NCBI GenBank assembly: GCA_030536515.1
Contig: JAUNPV010000008.1
Location: forward strand, 1-64,000
Direction of reading: 5' to 3'
Origin: Eubacteriales bacterium
Lineage (GTDB): Bacteria > Bacillota > Clostridia > Oscillospirales > Oscillospiraceae
Length of the DNA stretch: 64,000 bases
Part shown: in pieces, positions 40,833-50,750 of the stretch
Position numbering within the stretch: the stretch's first letter is position 1
Layout of the letters: each line of letters opens with the position of its first letter
Notes under the pieces: generated by a model
Told to the model about the DNA's origin: nothing
The model's database searches: none
What the model saw: only the letters and a program-made list of their open reading frames with translations
Program-made: the position numbers and the translations under genes

Positions 40833-42197
40833 TTATCGGAGCCTTTCCTTCCCATGAACCAGCACCCGGTCGATGGAGGCTTTGTAGACCAGCATCGCAA
40901 CCAGGGGTCCCAGCACGTCGGAGATGGGCTCGGCGTAGAAGGCGGCCTCGGCCCCCAGGAAGGCCGGGAGCAGAAACAAGGATGCAAAGTAGGCGGTCTT
41001 TCGCCACAGGGACAGGCTCAGGGCGTAGGGCACCTGGCCCAGGGCCGTGAAGCCGTCCACCACCTCAAACTGGATGCCAAGAGGGAGCAATGCCATGGTG
41101 CACACCCGGACGGCCCACAGGGCCTTTTGGGCCACCGCCGCATCCCGGGCGAACAGCCCCACAAACCAGTGTCCCCCCAGCCAGGCCGCCGCCGTCATCA
41201 GGGCCAGGAACACAAAGCAAAGCCGGAAAATGCACCGCTGGGCCTGCTTCACCCGGTCCATCTGACCGGCGCCGTAGTTGTAGCTGAGAATGGGCTGGGT
41301 ACCGCCGGTGATGCCCTCCAGGGGCATGGTCACCAGCAGCATGAAGCTCTGGGCAATGGTGGCGCAGGTCACCAGCACATCCCCCCGGCCCTGGCCGCCG
41401 CAGCGCTGAAGCACGGCGTTCAGGGCAATGATCATCACATTGTCCAATGCCGCAATGGAAAAGGGGGACAGGCCCATGAGAACCACCCGGCCCATGAGCC
41501 TCAGGCTGTAGCCGCCAAAGGAAATGGGAATCTCCGGCTGCCGGCCAAAGAGAAAGGCCAGCACATAGCTGCAGCTCAGCAGCTGAGACAGCACCGTGGC
41601 CACCGCCGCCCCGGCCACCCCCATGTCCAGGCCGAAAATAAAAACCGGGTCCAGCACAATATTGGTCACCGCCCCCAGAATCACCGCCTGCATGGCCTTC
41701 CGGGCAAAGCCCTGGCAGATGATGAACTGGCTCATGCCGGTGCTCAGCAGGGCGAACAGGGTGCCGCTGAGGTAGATGGAAAAATACCGGTCCGCATACC
41801 CAATGGTCTCAGCGCTGGCCCCAAACAGCAGCAGCATGGGCCTGCGAATGGGAATCAGCACCAGGGTCACCGCCAGGGACAGGATGCACAGCAGGGCAAA
41901 GCAGTTGGCCAGAATCTTCCGGGCCTTTTCCGTCTGCCCTGCGCCCATGGCAATGCCCATCAGCGGCGCGCCGCCTACGCCCACCAGAAAGGCGAAGGCC
42001 CCCACCATGGTGACCACCGGCCCGCAGACCCCCACCCCGGCCAGAGCCAGCTCCCCCACCTGGGGGATGTTGCCAATGTACATCCGGTCCACAATGCTGT
42101 AAAGCACATTGACCAGCTGGGCCAGCATACTGGGAACAGCAATGCGCAGCACCAGCCGCCCCACCGGATCGTTCCGAAGATCATTTTCCTGACGCAT
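40833..42197 (-). CDS. MATE family efflux transporter
   Basis: A 454-residue membrane protein with 12 helices in two homologous halves. The first half opens with DPVGRLVLRIAVPSMLAQLV, with the conserved VDRMYIGNIP. The second half has the mirrored PLEGITGGTQPILSYNYGAG. It exports drugs or metabolites in exchange for Na+ or H+. The start at 42197 has only a weak purine stretch upstream. The gene lies directly behind a hairpin array and two tRNA genes; no promoter of its own is obvious. Confidence 0.92.
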   Translation of the reverse strand: MRQENDLRNDPVGRLVLRIAVPSMLAQLVNVLYSIVDRMYIGNIPQVGELALAGVGVCGPVVTMVGAFAFLVGVGGAPLMGIAMGAGQTEKARKILANCFALLCILSLAVTLVLIPIRRPMLLLFGASAETIGYADRYFSIYLSGTLFALLSTGMSQFIICQGFARKAMQAVILGAVTNIVLDPVFIFGLDMGVAGAAVATVLSQLLSCSYVLAFLFGRQPEIPISFGGYSLRLMGRVVLMGLSPFSIAALDNVMIIALNAVLQRCGGQGRGDVLVTCATIAQSFMLLVTMPLEGITGGTQPILSYNYGAGQMDRVKQAQRCIFRLCFVFLALMTAAAWLGGHWFVGLFARDAAVAQKALWAVRVCTMALLPLGIQFEVVDGFTALGQVPYALSLSLWRKTAYFASLFLLPAFLGAEAAFYAEPISDVLGPLVAMLVYKASIDRVLVHGKERLR

Positions 42198-42214
42198 AAG
42201 AAGGCTTCTTTCTT

Positions 42215-42392
42215 GAGTGAAATCGTTTGCTTGCGCAAACTGTGAAATGTGGGCTGAAGCCCACGTGAAATTTTCTGCTGCGCAGAAAGTGAAATAAAAT
42301 TTGCCCCCCACGCACCGCAGTGCATTTCACGTGCGAAGCACATTTCACTCCGCAAAGCGGAATTTCACTTGCCCGAAGGGCAAATTTCACTG
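42215..42392. repeat. Hairpin array with 7-bp GTGAAAT/ATTTCAC spacers, array 1
   Basis: At least seven small palindromes (for example GTGGGCTGAAGCCCAC, TTTCTGCTGCGCAGAAA, GTGCGAAGCAC, TCCGCAAAGCGGA, TTGCCCGAAGGGCAA) are separated by GTGAAAT on the left side and ATTTCAC on the right side. The spacers can pair with each other across the array, so the transcript could fold into a branched structure. It lies between tRNA-Thr and the MATE gene. Confidence 0.85.
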
Positions 42393-42427
42393 AAAAAAGC
42401 ACTTGCCCAACAGGCAAGTGCTTTTTT
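42393..42427 (-). terminator. Terminator of tRNA-Thr copy 1
   Basis: AAAAAAGCACTTGCC / GGCAAGTGCTTTTTT, a 15-bp perfect stem with a T-run on the minus strand. Confidence 0.92.
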
Positions 42428-42428
42428 C

Positions 42429-42504
<76 letters not shown>

Positions 42505-42528
42505 AGATGTCTTTCAGACAGCTTTTGC

Positions 42529-42557
42529 ATTATACTGTATCCTGGGGGAAATGTCAA
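42529..42557 (-). promoter_or_regulatory. Promoter of tRNA-Thr copy 1
   Basis: On the minus strand, TTGACA (42557-42552), 17 bp and TATAAT (42534-42529). Confidence 0.92.
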
Positions 42558-42573
42558 GAAGTTTTTTATGTTT

Positions 42574-42701
42574 TGTGAAATATTTTGCTGAAGCAAAATG
42601 TGAAATGAAAAAAACCGCCCACGCCCGCAGGCATTTCACGTGCGAAGCACATTTCACTCCGCAAAGCGGAATTTCACTTGCCCGAAGGGCAAATTTCACT
42701 G
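42574..42701. repeat. Hairpin array with GTGAAAT/ATTTCAC spacers, array 2
   Basis: Holds ATTTTGCTGAAGCAAAAT between GTGAAAT spacers, then GTGCGAAGCAC, TCCGCAAAGCGGA and TTGCCCGAAGGGCAA between ATTTCAC spacers. The right part is shared with array 1; the left hairpins differ. Confidence 0.85.
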
Positions 42702-42736
42702 AAAAAAGCACTTGCCCAACAGGCAAGTGCTTTTTT
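42702..42736 (-). terminator. Terminator of tRNA-Thr copy 2
   Basis: Identical to the terminator at 42393. Confidence 0.92.
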
Positions 42737-42737
42737 C

Positions 42738-42813
<76 letters not shown>

Positions 42814-42837
42814 GGATGTCTTTTGGACAGCTTGAAT

Positions 42838-42866
42838 ATTATAGTATAAATTCTTCCAATTGTCAA
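42838..42866 (-). promoter_or_regulatory. Promoter of tRNA-Thr copy 2
   Basis: On the minus strand, TTGACA (42866-42861), 17 bp and TATAAT (42843-42838). The spacer sequence differs from copy 1, so it lies outside the duplicated part. Confidence 0.92.
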
Positions 42867-42903
42867 GCTATTTTTCACTGCTTCGCTGTAAAATCACCGT
42901 TTC

Positions 42904-42932
42904 CATACGGAACGGATAAATCCGTTCCCTAC
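42904..42932. repeat. Half copy of the CGTAGGG-border repeat
   Basis: CATACGGAACGGATAAATCC to GTTCCCTAC matches the right arm of the repeat at 24874. It lies next to the terminator of the ribosomal cluster. Confidence 0.8.
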
Positions 42933-42938
42933 TGCTGC

Positions 42939-42970
42939 AAAAAAGGGTGTGCCGGAACCGGCACACCCTT
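42939..42970 (-). terminator. Terminator of the ribosomal protein cluster
   Basis: AAGGGTGTGCCGG / CCGGCACACCCTT with a 2-base loop and six Ts on the minus strand, 18 bases past the rplQ stop. Confidence 0.93.
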
Positions 42971-42988
42971 CACCTGCAAAGAACCGGA

Positions 42989-43330
42989 TTACACCAGCTC
43001 GATGACTGCCATTTCAGCGGCGTCACCGCGGCGGGGGCCGGTACGGGTCACTCTGGTGTAGCCGCCGTTGCGGTCAGCGTACTTGGGAGCGATCTCCTTG
43101 AACAGCTTGTGAGCAACATCCTCCTTGGTGATGAAGGACAGGGCCTTGCGGTAAGCGGCCAGGTTGCCCTTCTTGCCCAGGGTGATCATCTTCTCGACCA
43201 CAGGCTGCACTTCCTTGGCGCGATAGAAGGTGGTCTCCATCTTGCCCTTCTCCAGCAGATCGGTGACCTGCTGACGCAGCAGGGCCTTTCTCTGAGTGCT
43301 GGTCTTACCCAGCTTACGAGTGCCGAACAT
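42989..43330 (-). CDS. rplQ: 50S ribosomal protein L17
   Basis: A 113-residue protein of the short Firmicutes form. It begins with [20 protein letters not shown] and ends with the [20 protein letters not shown] segment. It binds 23S rRNA near the exit tunnel. Last gene of the ribosomal cluster; the preferred ATG follows AAGGAGGAAA. Confidence 0.97.
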   Translation of the reverse strand: MFGTRKLGKTSTQRKALLRQQVTDLLEKGKMETTFYRAKEVQPVVEKMITLGKKGNLAAYRKALSFITKEDVAHKLFKEIAPKYADRNGGYTRVTRTGPRRGDAAEMAVIELV

Positions 43331-43369
43331 GAACGTTTCCTCCTTTTTAAAAGGTTAAACTAGACTTTA

Positions 43370-44326
43370 TTAGTTGCTGCCAGAATCCTCGCTGGCCAGG
43401 GACAGGCCCATCATCTCCAGCTTCTTCTGGACCTCGTCCAGAGACTTCTTGCCCATGTTGCGGACCTTCATCATGTCCTCACCGGTCTTGCCGATCAGGT
43501 CGGCCACGGTGTTGATGTTGGCGCGCTTCAGGCAGTTGAAGCTGCGGACGGACAGATCCAGCTCATCAATGGTCATGGACATCTTGGCGTCGGGGCGGTC
43601 GGCAGTCTTCTCCACCACGGTGGAGGAGGTGCTGACGGAATCGGACAGGTTGGTAAACACCGTCAGATGATCGCTGAGAATCTTGGCGCCCAGGGACACG
43701 GCGTCCTTGGCAGAGATGGTGGCATCGGTCCAGACCTCAAGGGTCAGCTTGTCGAAGTCGGTCTTATCGCCGACTCGGGTGGGCTCCACCGTGTAATTCA
43801 CCTTGGTGACAGGAGAATAGATGGAGTCAATGGGGATCACGCCGATGACGGTCTGGGCGGTCTTGTTCCGGTCAGAGGAAACATAGCCCCGGCCCTGAGA
43901 CAGCGTAATCTCCATGTTGAAAGTGGCATCCTCCCCCAGGGTGCAGATATGCAGCTCGGGGTTCAGAATCTCAACCTCAGCATCCAGGCTGATATCGCCG
44001 GCGGTGACCTCACAGGGGCCCACAGCGTCGATATGCACCGTCTTAATGCCCTGGCAGTGGAGCTTCGGCGTAATCCGCTTGACGTTCAGCACAATCTCGG
44101 TCACATCCTCGGTAACGCCGGGGATGGTGGAGAACTCGTGCATCACGCCCTGAATCTTCACAGAAGTGGCCGCATAGCCGGGCAGGCTGCTGAGCAGAAT
44201 ACGGCGCAGGGAGTTACCCAGAGTCATACCGTAGCCCCGCTCCAGAGGCTCTACGACATACTTGCCGTAAGAGGGGTCCTCAACGCAGTCCAGACAGGTG
44301 ATACGAGGTTTTTCAATTTCTACCAT
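43370..44326 (-). CDS. rpoA: RNA polymerase alpha subunit
   Basis: A 318-residue protein. The N-terminal domain has [35 protein letters not shown] and [14 protein letters not shown], which dimerise and seed polymerase assembly. The C-terminal domain (about 240-300) has [20 protein letters not shown], which contacts DNA and regulators. It lies in the canonical place between rpsD and rplQ. Confidence 0.98.
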   Translation of the reverse strand: MVEIEKPRITCLDCVEDPSYGKYVVEPLERGYGMTLGNSLRRILLSSLPGYAATSVKIQGVMHEFSTIPGVTEDVTEIVLNVKRITPKLHCQGIKTVHIDAVGPCEVTAGDISLDAEVEILNPELHICTLGEDATFNMEITLSQGRGYVSSDRNKTAQTVIGVIPIDSIYSPVTKVNYTVEPTRVGDKTDFDKLTLEVWTDATISAKDAVSLGAKILSDHLTVFTNLSDSVSTSSTVVEKTADRPDAKMSMTIDELDLSVRSFNCLKRANINTVADLIGKTGEDMMKVRNMGKKSLDEVQKKLEMMGLSLASEDSGSN

Positions 44327-44403
44327 GAAATAAAACCCTCCTTAAAGTTGTGGGGAGAATTCTCCCCACTTGACAAATAAGCGTACAGACAGGGGGGAGA
44401 TTA

Positions 44404-45000
44404 TTACTTGGAGTACAACTCGACGATGAGGTGCTCAGCAATCTCAAAGTCGATGTCGGCCTTGGTGGGCATCCCAATAATCTTACCCTGGAGGGTATTC
44501 TTATCACGATCCAGCCACTTGGGAGCAGCAACAAAAGCGTCGTCTTCCTTCAGCTTCTTGAAGAAAGCGTTGGAGGAGCTCTTCTCGGAAACAGCGATAA
44601 CGTCGCCGGCCTTCACCAGGTAGCTGGGGATGTTGACCCGGCTGCCGTTGACGGTGAAGTGGCCGTGGTTCACCAGCTGGCGAGCCTGACGGCGGGAGTT
44701 GGCGAAGCCCAGACGGTAGACAACATTGTCCAGCCGGCGCTCCACGAAGGTCAGCAGGTTTTCACCGGTGTTGCCCTCCTGGTGGGTAGCCTTCTCGTAG
44801 TAGTTCCGGAACTGCTTCTCCTGGATACCATAAACAAATTTGACCTTCTGCTTCTCGGTCAGCTGAGTAGCATACTCAGACTTCTTAGCTCTTCTCTGGC
44901 CGCCGGGGTTTTTGTTGGAAGTCTTGTTGTAACCCATTGCGGCAGGAGAAACGCCCAGCGTTCTGCAACGCTTCAGCACGGGCTGCATATTCTTAGCCAT
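44404..45000 (-). CDS. rpsD: 30S ribosomal protein S4
   Basis: A 198-residue protein. The S4 RNA-binding domain is visible as RLDNVVYRLGFANSRRQARQ, followed by LVNHGHFTVNGSRVNIPSYL. The N-terminal region lacks the zinc cysteines. S4 starts small-subunit assembly and often represses its own operon. Confidence 0.98.
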   Translation of the reverse strand: MAKNMQPVLKRCRTLGVSPAAMGYNKTSNKNPGGQRRAKKSEYATQLTEKQKVKFVYGIQEKQFRNYYEKATHQEGNTGENLLTFVERRLDNVVYRLGFANSRRQARQLVNHGHFTVNGSRVNIPSYLVKAGDVIAVSEKSSSNAFFKKLKEDDAFVAAPKWLDRDKNTLQGKIIGMPTKADIDFEIAEHLIVELYSK

Positions 45001-45025
45001 AACGCAAAATTCCTCCTATACCTAA

Positions 45026-45421
45026 TTAGACACGACGTCTCTTGGGAGGACGGCAACCATTGTGAGGAATGGGAGTGACGTCCTTAATCATAACAACTTC
45101 CAGACCGGCGGTCTGCAGGGCGCGGATAGCAGCCTCACGTCCCTGACCGGGGCCCTTGACATAGACCTCGACGGTCTTCAGGCCATGCTCCATGGCAGCC
45201 TTGGCAGCGGTCTCGGCTGCGGTCTGGGCTGCGAAGGGAGTGGATTTCCGGGAGCCACGGAAGCCCAGACCGCCGGAGGAAGCCCAGGACAGGGCGTTGC
45301 CTTCCAGGTCGGTGATGGTGACCATGGTGTTGTTGAAAGAGGAGCGGATATGGGCTGCACCCTTTTCAACGTTCTTGCGCTCGCGGCGGCGCTTGACGAT
45401 TTTCTTAGTAGCCTTAGCCAT
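45026..45421 (-). CDS. rpsK: 30S ribosomal protein S11
   Basis: A 131-residue protein with [40 protein letters not shown] and the C-terminal [18 protein letters not shown]. It forms part of the platform near the mRNA exit. Confidence 0.98.
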   Translation of the reverse strand: MAKATKKIVKRRRERKNVEKGAAHIRSSFNNTMVTITDLEGNALSWASSGGLGFRGSRKSTPFAAQTAAETAAKAAMEHGLKTVEVYVKGPGQGREAAIRALQTAGLEVVMIKDVTPIPHNGCRPPKRRRV

Positions 45422-45436
45422 TGTATATCCCCCTCC

Positions 45437-45805
45437 TTACTTCTTCTTGTTGGCAATGGTCTTCTTGGGACCCTTGCGAGTACGTGCGTTGGTCTTGGTG
45501 CGCTGGCCATGGCAGGGCAGGCCACGGCGGTGGCGCAGGCCGCGGTAGCAGCCGATCTCGATGAGCCGCTTGGTGTTCAGAGCGGTCTCACGGCGCAGGT
45601 CGCCTTCGATGACGAAGTGATGCTCGATGGCATCACGCAGCAGGCCCTCCTGCTCCTCGGTCAGGTCCTTGACCCGGGTGTCGGGGTTGATGCCGGTCTC
45701 AGCCAGGACCTTCTTGGCCCGGGCGGGTCCGATGCCGTAGATATAGGTCAGGGCAACTTCGATCCGCTTGTCGCGGGGAAGATCAATACCAGAAATACGT
45801 GCCAT
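45437..45805 (-). CDS. rpsM: 30S ribosomal protein S13
   Basis: A 122-residue protein beginning [20 protein letters not shown] and ending with the basic [20 protein letters not shown] tail. It lies at the head of the small subunit, contacting the P-site tRNA. Confidence 0.98.
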   Translation of the reverse strand: MARISGIDLPRDKRIEVALTYIYGIGPARAKKVLAETGINPDTRVKDLTEEQEGLLRDAIEHHFVIEGDLRRETALNTKRLIEIGCYRGLRHRRGLPCHGQRTKTNARTRKGPKKTIANKKK

Positions 45806-45824
45806 TTTCTTTCAGCACCTCCTA

Positions 45825-45938
45825 TTAGCCTTGTCTCTGCTTATGCTTGGGGTTTTCGCAAATTACCATTACGCGACCCTTGCGCTTGATGATCTTACAC
45901 TTTTCGCACATGGGTTTAACGGACGGTCTTACCTTCAT
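45825..45938 (-). CDS. rpmJ: 50S ribosomal protein L36, zinc form
   Basis: A 37-residue protein: [20 protein letters not shown], then [18 protein letters not shown]11, C14, C27 and H32 form the zinc site. It was found by reading between infA and rpsM, the expected position, and is preceded by GGAGG. Confidence 0.97.
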   Translation of the reverse strand: MKVRPSVKPMCEKCKIIKRKGRVMVICENPKHKQRQG

Positions 45939-45976
45939 ACTGTTTAACCTCCATATGAGAACGGATTTCTCTTGTT

Positions 45977-46195
45977 TTACTTACTTCTCCAGGTGATCCG
46001 ACCCTGGGTCAGATCGTAAGGAGACATTTGAACGGTTACTTTGTCACCGGGCAAGATCTTAATGAAGTTCATTCGGAGCTTGCCGGAAATGTGTGCCAGA
46101 ATGGTGTGTCCGTTGCCAATGTCGACTTTGAACATAGCATTCGGCAGTGCATCGGTAACGATGCCCTCAATCTCGATTACGTCGTCCTTAGCCAA
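45977..46195 (-). CDS. infA: Translation initiation factor IF-1
   Basis: A 72-residue OB-fold protein with [40 protein letters not shown] and [20 protein letters not shown]. It blocks the A site during initiation. Usual neighbour of rpmJ. Confidence 0.98.
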   Translation of the reverse strand: MAKDDVIEIEGIVTDALPNAMFKVDIGNGHTILAHISGKLRMNFIKILPGDKVTVQMSPYDLTQGRITWRSK

Positions 46196-46199
46196 GTTA

Positions 46200-46511
46200 T
46201 TAACCTCCTAGGTCCTCGCTTGCAGTCTGCCTGGCATGGAATGCCAGATCTCTTCGTAATTCGCCGTTGAGCACTTTGTCGCCGGAGCGGAGCTTCTGGG
46301 CGACTCTGGTCTCAGAGCGAAGGACTTTTTGTACGTGCTTGCGCTTTTTGCGCTTGGGCCTGTCCAGCGTTCGGCCCTTTCCGTCCGCCAGGAACAGGAA
46401 AGTTTCGTCTGCGTCGATGACGTAGAACAGCCCCCCTGCATCCCGGCCGGTGGTGGAAACTACCACATCCGAAATTTCAATTTTCTCGATACTCGGTATA
46501 GCTGGATCCAT
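46200..46511 (-). CDS. KOW-domain RNA-binding protein (L14e-like)
   Basis: A 103-residue protein. A KOW-like beta-barrel start ([20 protein letters not shown]) is followed by [20 protein letters not shown], a basic patch. Proteins of this kind between map and infA are common in Clostridia and resemble archaeal/eukaryal L14e; they may bind rRNA, but no role is proven. It starts three bases after the map stop, with GAAGGA upstream. Confidence 0.82.
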   Translation of the reverse strand: MDPAIPSIEKIEISDVVVSTTGRDAGGLFYVIDADETFLFLADGKGRTLDRPKRKKRKHVQKVLRSETRVAQKLRSGDKVLNGELRRDLAFHARQTASEDLGG

Positions 46512-46514
46512 AGT

Positions 46515-47270
46515 TCAAAGTCCTTCGGTGACGGTGAGTATTTCCGGCTCGCCGTCGGTGATGAGTACAGTATTTTCATAGTGGGCTGAGAGCCTGCCGT
46601 CGGCGGTTTTGACCGTCCAGCCGTCCTTGAGAACCCGGACGTCATAGACGCCCGCATTCACCATAGGCTCCACTGCGATGGTCATACCGGGCAGCAGCCT
46701 GGGCCCCCGGCCGGGTGCGCCGAAATTCGGCACCTCCGGCTCCTCATGCAGCTTCCGCCCTACGCCGTGACCTACGTAGGTGCGTACCACTGAAAAACCG
46801 TTAGACTCCACATACGTCTGGATGGCGTGGGAGATATCCTGCACACGCTTGCCCTTGGTGGCGAGCTTCATGCCCTCGAAGAAGGACTGCTTCGTCACAT
46901 CAATGAGCTTCTGTGCATCGGTGCTGATGGCACCACAGGCAAAGGTTGCAGCACAATCGCCATGAAAACCCTTATAGAACGCGCCCACGTCCACGGAGAC
47001 AATGTCGCCCTCTTTCAGGATGTACCCGTTGGGAATCCCGTGGATGACGGTCTCGTTGACGGAGATGCACGCACTTGCAGGGAAGCCGTTGTAATTCAGG
47101 AATGACGGTTTCGCACCCTGAGATACGATATAGTCGTAAACGGCCTGATCTATTGCCTTTGTCGAAACGCCGGGCCTTACCATTTCCCCTGCCAGAGCAC
47201 GGGCTGCCGCGGTAATTTTACAAGCCTGGCGCATGGACTCCAGCTCACGTTCATTTTTGATCGTGATCAT
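46515..47270 (-). CDS. map: Methionine aminopeptidase, type I
   Basis: A 251-residue cytoplasmic enzyme that removes the initiator Met. Metal ligands are visible in VSVDVGAFYKGFHGDCAATF, the catalytic region GHGVGRKLHEEPEVPNF, MTIAVEPMVNAG and AHYENTVLITD. Overlaps the adk stop by four bases. Confidence 0.97.
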   Translation of the reverse strand: MITIKNERELESMRQACKITAAARALAGEMVRPGVSTKAIDQAVYDYIVSQGAKPSFLNYNGFPASACISVNETVIHGIPNGYILKEGDIVSVDVGAFYKGFHGDCAATFACGAISTDAQKLIDVTKQSFFEGMKLATKGKRVQDISHAIQTYVESNGFSVVRTYVGHGVGRKLHEEPEVPNFGAPGRGPRLLPGMTIAVEPMVNAGVYDVRVLKDGWTVKTADGRLSAHYENTVLITDGEPEILTVTEGL

Positions 47271-47905
47271 ACCTTCGCCCCTATTGCCTTGAGGATGTCC
47301 TCGTTGGCGCCCTCGATGGACTGAGAGCCGTTGACCAGCCGCAGGCGGCCCAGCTTGCCGTAGAAGTCCTTCAGGACCTCGGTGGAAGCGTGGTAGACCT
47401 CCAGGCGGTGGCGGACGGTTTCGGGAGCGTCGTCCTTGCGGACAATCAGCGCCCCGCCGCAGGCGTCGCAGACGCCCTCAGCCCTGGGGGGATTGGCGGC
47501 AACGTGATAGCTGGCGCCGCACTTGCTGCACACCCGCCGGCCGGTCATCCGGCCCTCGATCTCGCTGTCGTCAACCTCAATGGAAACCACATGGTCGATT
47601 TTGATGCCCTTTTCTTCCAGAGCCTCAGCCTGGGCCAGGGTGCGGGGCACCCCGTCCAGGATAAAGCCGTTGGCGCAGTCGGGCATGGCAACCCGGTCGG
47701 CGACGATGCCGAGAATAAGCTCGTCGGGGACCAGATAGCCCTCGTCCATGAATTTCTTAGCCTTTTTGCCAAGCTCCGTACCATTTGCCATGGCCTCACG
47801 GAGCATATTCCCGGTAGAGATGGCGGGAATGGAGAGCTTCTGGGTCAGCAGCTCTGCCTGGGTTCCCTTTCCGGCGCCGGGCGCGCCCAGTAGAATGAGA
47901 TTCAT
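47267..47905 (-). CDS. adk: Adenylate kinase
   Basis: A 212-residue enzyme (ATP + AMP to 2 ADP). P-loop GAPGAGKGT (7-15), AMP site STGNMLREAM, and a zinc lid with C126, C129, C146 and C149 (VCSKCG, VCDACG), typical of Gram-positive long-form adk. Located between secY and map as in other Firmicutes. Confidence 0.98.
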   Translation of the reverse strand: MNLILLGAPGAGKGTQAELLTQKLSIPAISTGNMLREAMANGTELGKKAKKFMDEGYLVPDELILGIVADRVAMPDCANGFILDGVPRTLAQAEALEEKGIKIDHVVSIEVDDSEIEGRMTGRRVCSKCGASYHVAANPPRAEGVCDACGGALIVRKDDAPETVRHRLEVYHASTEVLKDFYGKLGRLRLVNGSQSIEGANEDILKAIGAKV

Positions 47906-47923
47906 TCTGCCATACCTCCTGAT

Positions 47924-49198
47924 TTAGTCCAGGAAGCCCTTGTAATGCCGCATGAGCATCTGTGCCTCCAGAGCCTTCACCGTCTCAAGGGCAACGCCCA
48001 CAACGATGATGACGGAGGTGCCGCCGATGGCCAGGTTGCGCACGCCAACCATCAGGTTGCCGGCCACAATGGGCAGCAGGGCGACGATGCCGAGGTACAC
48101 AGCACCAAAGACCACAATCTTATTGATGACCTTGTGGATGAAGTCGGCGGTGGGCTTGCCGGGACGGAAGCCGGGGATGAAGCCGCCGTTCTTCTTCAGG
48201 TTGTTGGAAATCTCCACGGGATCGTACTGGATGGTGGAGTAGAACCAGCTGAAGAAGAAAATCATCAGGAAGTAGATAAACGCATACATCCAGCTGTTGG
48301 CGCTCCACAGGTGGTCATACCACCAGTTGCCCTCGCCCACGCCGGTGAAGGCGCAGACCGTGGCGGGCAGGGAGCAGATGGACTGTGCGAAGATGACGGG
48401 CATCACACCGGACATACTGACCTTGATGGGCAGGTTGGTGTTCTGGCCGCCGTAGACCTTACGGCCCACCACGCGCTTTGCGTACTGGATGGGAATCCGG
48501 CGCTCGGCGTCGTTGATGAAGATGATGAACAGAATCAGAGCCGCAATGCCCACCAGGACAATCAGCACCTGCCACCAGGCCATGGAGACCATCCGGCCCA
48601 CCATGCCGGGAAGCCCGGAGATGATGTTGGCAAACAGAATCATGGAGATGCCGTTGCCGATGCCGAACTCGGTGATCTGCTCACCCAGCCACATCACCAG
48701 AGCAGAGCCGGCGGTGAAGGCCAGCACCACCACCAGGCCGGGCAGGAAGCCCGTCTCCACAATGGAGAAGCCGGAGGTGCCGTAGTTGACCAGCATCATA
48801 TAGTAGGCCCAGCCCATCAGCAGGCCAAGGCCCACGGTGGTCCAGCGGGTGATGCGGGCAATCTTCTTCTTGCCCTCCTCGCCGCCCTCCTTTGCCATCC
48901 GCTCCAGGGCGGGAATGGCAATGGTCAGCAGCTGGATGATGATGGATGCGTTGATGTAGGGCTGAATGCCCAGTGCAAAGACGGTGGCCCGGGAAAAGGC
49001 GGAGCCGGACATTGCATTGTACAGGCCCAGGATGGTGTTGGAAAGAACAGAGTTGAAGTAGCTTGCCAGGGCAGCGACGTCGATATAAGGAACAGGGATC
49101 ACATTGCCAACGCGGTAGATCAGCAGAATGAACAGTGTGAAGATGAGCTTCTTACGCAGTTCAGGAATCTTCCAAGCGTTCTGGAGTGTCTGTATCAC
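47924..49198 (-). CDS. secY: Preprotein translocase subunit SecY
   Basis: A 424-residue membrane protein with ten helices. It has KLIFTLFILLIYRVGNVIPV at helix 1, ALGIQPYINASIIIQLLTIA, and the C-terminal ALEAQMLMRHYKGF. It forms the channel for protein export. The start codon lies immediately downstream of the rplO stop. Confidence 0.98.
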   Translation of the reverse strand: MIQTLQNAWKIPELRKKLIFTLFILLIYRVGNVIPVPYIDVAALASYFNSVLSNTILGLYNAMSGSAFSRATVFALGIQPYINASIIIQLLTIAIPALERMAKEGGEEGKKKIARITRWTTVGLGLLMGWAYYMMLVNYGTSGFSIVETGFLPGLVVVLAFTAGSALVMWLGEQITEFGIGNGISMILFANIISGLPGMVGRMVSMAWWQVLIVLVGIAALILFIIFINDAERRIPIQYAKRVVGRKVYGGQNTNLPIKVSMSGVMPVIFAQSICSLPATVCAFTGVGEGNWWYDHLWSANSWMYAFIYFLMIFFFSWFYSTIQYDPVEISNNLKKNGGFIPGFRPGKPTADFIHKVINKIVVFGAVYLGIVALLPIVAGNLMVGVRNLAIGGTSVIIVVGVALETVKALEAQMLMRHYKGFLD

Positions 49199-49648
49199 TT
49201 ATACCACCTCGGCCTTTCCGCCTGCCTGCTCGATCTTTTCCTTAGCAGACTCAGAGAAAGCCGAAGCCTTGACAGTGATCTTCTTGGACAGGGTGCCGTT
49301 GGACAGCACCTTCAGGCCGTAGGGGCAGGCATTGATGATGCCGGCCTCCACCAGAGCGGCAGCGTCCACCACAGTGCCGTCCTCAAACACATTCAGAGCA
49401 GCCACGTTGACAGCGGTCAGGGGCTTTGCAAAGATGTTGTTGAAGCCGCGCTTGGGGATGCGGCGGGACAGAGGCATCTGGCCGCCTTCGAAGCCCACAC
49501 GGACCTTGCCGCCGGAGCGGGCCTTCTGACCCTTGTGGCCACGGCCGCCGGTCTTACCGTTGCCGGTAGCGATGCCGCGGCCCTTACGCTTGCCCACATG
49601 GGTGGAGCCAGCGACGGGAGAGAGCTCATGAAGTTTCATAATTCTCAT
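49199..49648 (-). CDS. rplO: 50S ribosomal protein L15
   Basis: A 149-residue protein with the glycine-rich N-terminus [20 protein letters not shown], the middle [18 protein letters not shown] and a C-terminal [20 protein letters not shown]. Late assembly protein of the large subunit. Confidence 0.98.
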   Translation of the reverse strand: MRIMKLHELSPVAGSTHVGKRKGRGIATGNGKTGGRGHKGQKARSGGKVRVGFEGGQMPLSRRIPKRGFNNIFAKPLTAVNVAALNVFEDGTVVDAAALVEAGIINACPYGLKVLSNGTLSKKITVKASAFSESAKEKIEQAGGKAEVV

Positions 49649-49653
49649 CCTCC

Positions 49654-49836
49654 TTATTCAACTTCGGTGACCTGCAGCAGGTAACCGATCTTGGCGATCT
49701 TGCCACGGGTCTGGGTGTTGTCGGGCTGGATGGTGACCTGGCCGATCTTGCGAAGGCCCAGGGACGCAGCAGTAGCGATGTGCTTTTCCAGACGACCGTT
49801 CAGGCTCTTAACCAGGGTAATTTTCAGATTAGCCAT
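49654..49836 (-). CDS. rpmD: 50S ribosomal protein L30
   Basis: A 60-residue protein: [20 protein letters not shown], then [20 protein letters not shown]. Bacterial short form. Confidence 0.97.
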   Translation of the reverse strand: MANLKITLVKSLNGRLEKHIATAASLGLRKIGQVTIQPDNTQTRGKIAKIGYLLQVTEVE

Positions 49837-49850
49837 GTTAATTGCCCTCC

Positions 49851-50360
49851 TTAACCAACGATATCTTCTACGCTCTTACCACGGACAGCAGCGACCTGCT
49901 CGGGGGAACGCAGGGAAGTCAGGCCGTTCATGGTGGCCTTGACAACGTTCTGGGGGTTGTTGGAGCGCAGGCACTTTGCGCAGATGTTCTTGATGCCAAC
50001 AGCCTCCATGACGGCACGGACAGCGCCGCCGGCGATCACGCCGGTGCCTTCGGGGGCGGGCTTCATGAGAACGGTGCCGGCGCCGAAGATGCCGATGACA
50101 TCGTGGGGGATGGTGTCGCCGGCCAGGGAAACCTTGACCATGTTCTTCTTGGCATCGGCGATGCCCTTGAGAATAGCCTCGGAGACCTCAGCGGCCTTGC
50201 CCATGCCGTAGCCCACAGTGCCCTTGCCGTCGCCGACAACCACCAGAGCGGAGAATCTCATGGTACGGCCGCCCTTCACGGTCTTGGAGACACGGTTCAG
50301 GTAAACGACCTTCTCAATGAGCTCAGGGGCTTCATTGTTAGGAGTCTTATTGTAAGCCAT
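49851..50360 (-). CDS. rpsE: 30S ribosomal protein S5
   Basis: A 169-residue protein with the S5 signature [20 protein letters not shown], then [20 protein letters not shown] and [20 protein letters not shown]. It shapes decoding accuracy at the mRNA entrance. Confidence 0.98.
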   Translation of the reverse strand: MAYNKTPNNEAPELIEKVVYLNRVSKTVKGGRTMRFSALVVVGDGKGTVGYGMGKAAEVSEAILKGIADAKKNMVKVSLAGDTIPHDVIGIFGAGTVLMKPAPEGTGVIAGGAVRAVMEAVGIKNICAKCLRSNNPQNVVKATMNGLTSLRSPEQVAAVRGKSVEDIVG

Positions 50361-50375
50361 TTCTTTTCCTCCTTC

Positions 50376-50735
50376 TTAGAACTTGAGGCCGGCCTCGCGG
50401 GCACCCTCAGCCAGAGCAGCCACACGGCCATGGAAAATATAGCCGCCGCGGTCGAAAACGACCTCCTCGATGCCCTTAGCCTTGGCGCGCTCTGCCAGGA
50501 CTGCACCCACCTTCTTGGCAGCCTCGCAGTTGCCGGTGGTACCCTCAAATTCCTTCTCCAGCGTATTGGCGGCCACCAGGGTCACGCCGTTCACATCGTC
50601 GATAATCTGAGCGTAGATGTTCGCATTGGAGCGGAACACGTTCAGACGGGGACGCTCGGGAGTGCCGGAGATCTTGCCACGAACACGGACGTGCCGCTTC
50701 ATGCGCATTGCATTCTTATTGATCTTGCTAACCAT
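50376..50735 (-). CDS. rplR: 50S ribosomal protein L18
   Basis: A 119-residue protein: [20 protein letters not shown], then [20 protein letters not shown] and a C-terminal [20 protein letters not shown]. Binds 5S rRNA with L5. Confidence 0.98.
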   Translation of the reverse strand: MVSKINKNAMRMKRHVRVRGKISGTPERPRLNVFRSNANIYAQIIDDVNGVTLVAANTLEKEFEGTTGNCEAAKKVGAVLAERAKAKGIEEVVFDRGGYIFHGRVAALAEGAREAGLKF

Positions 50736-50750
50736 TTCGGCACACCTCCA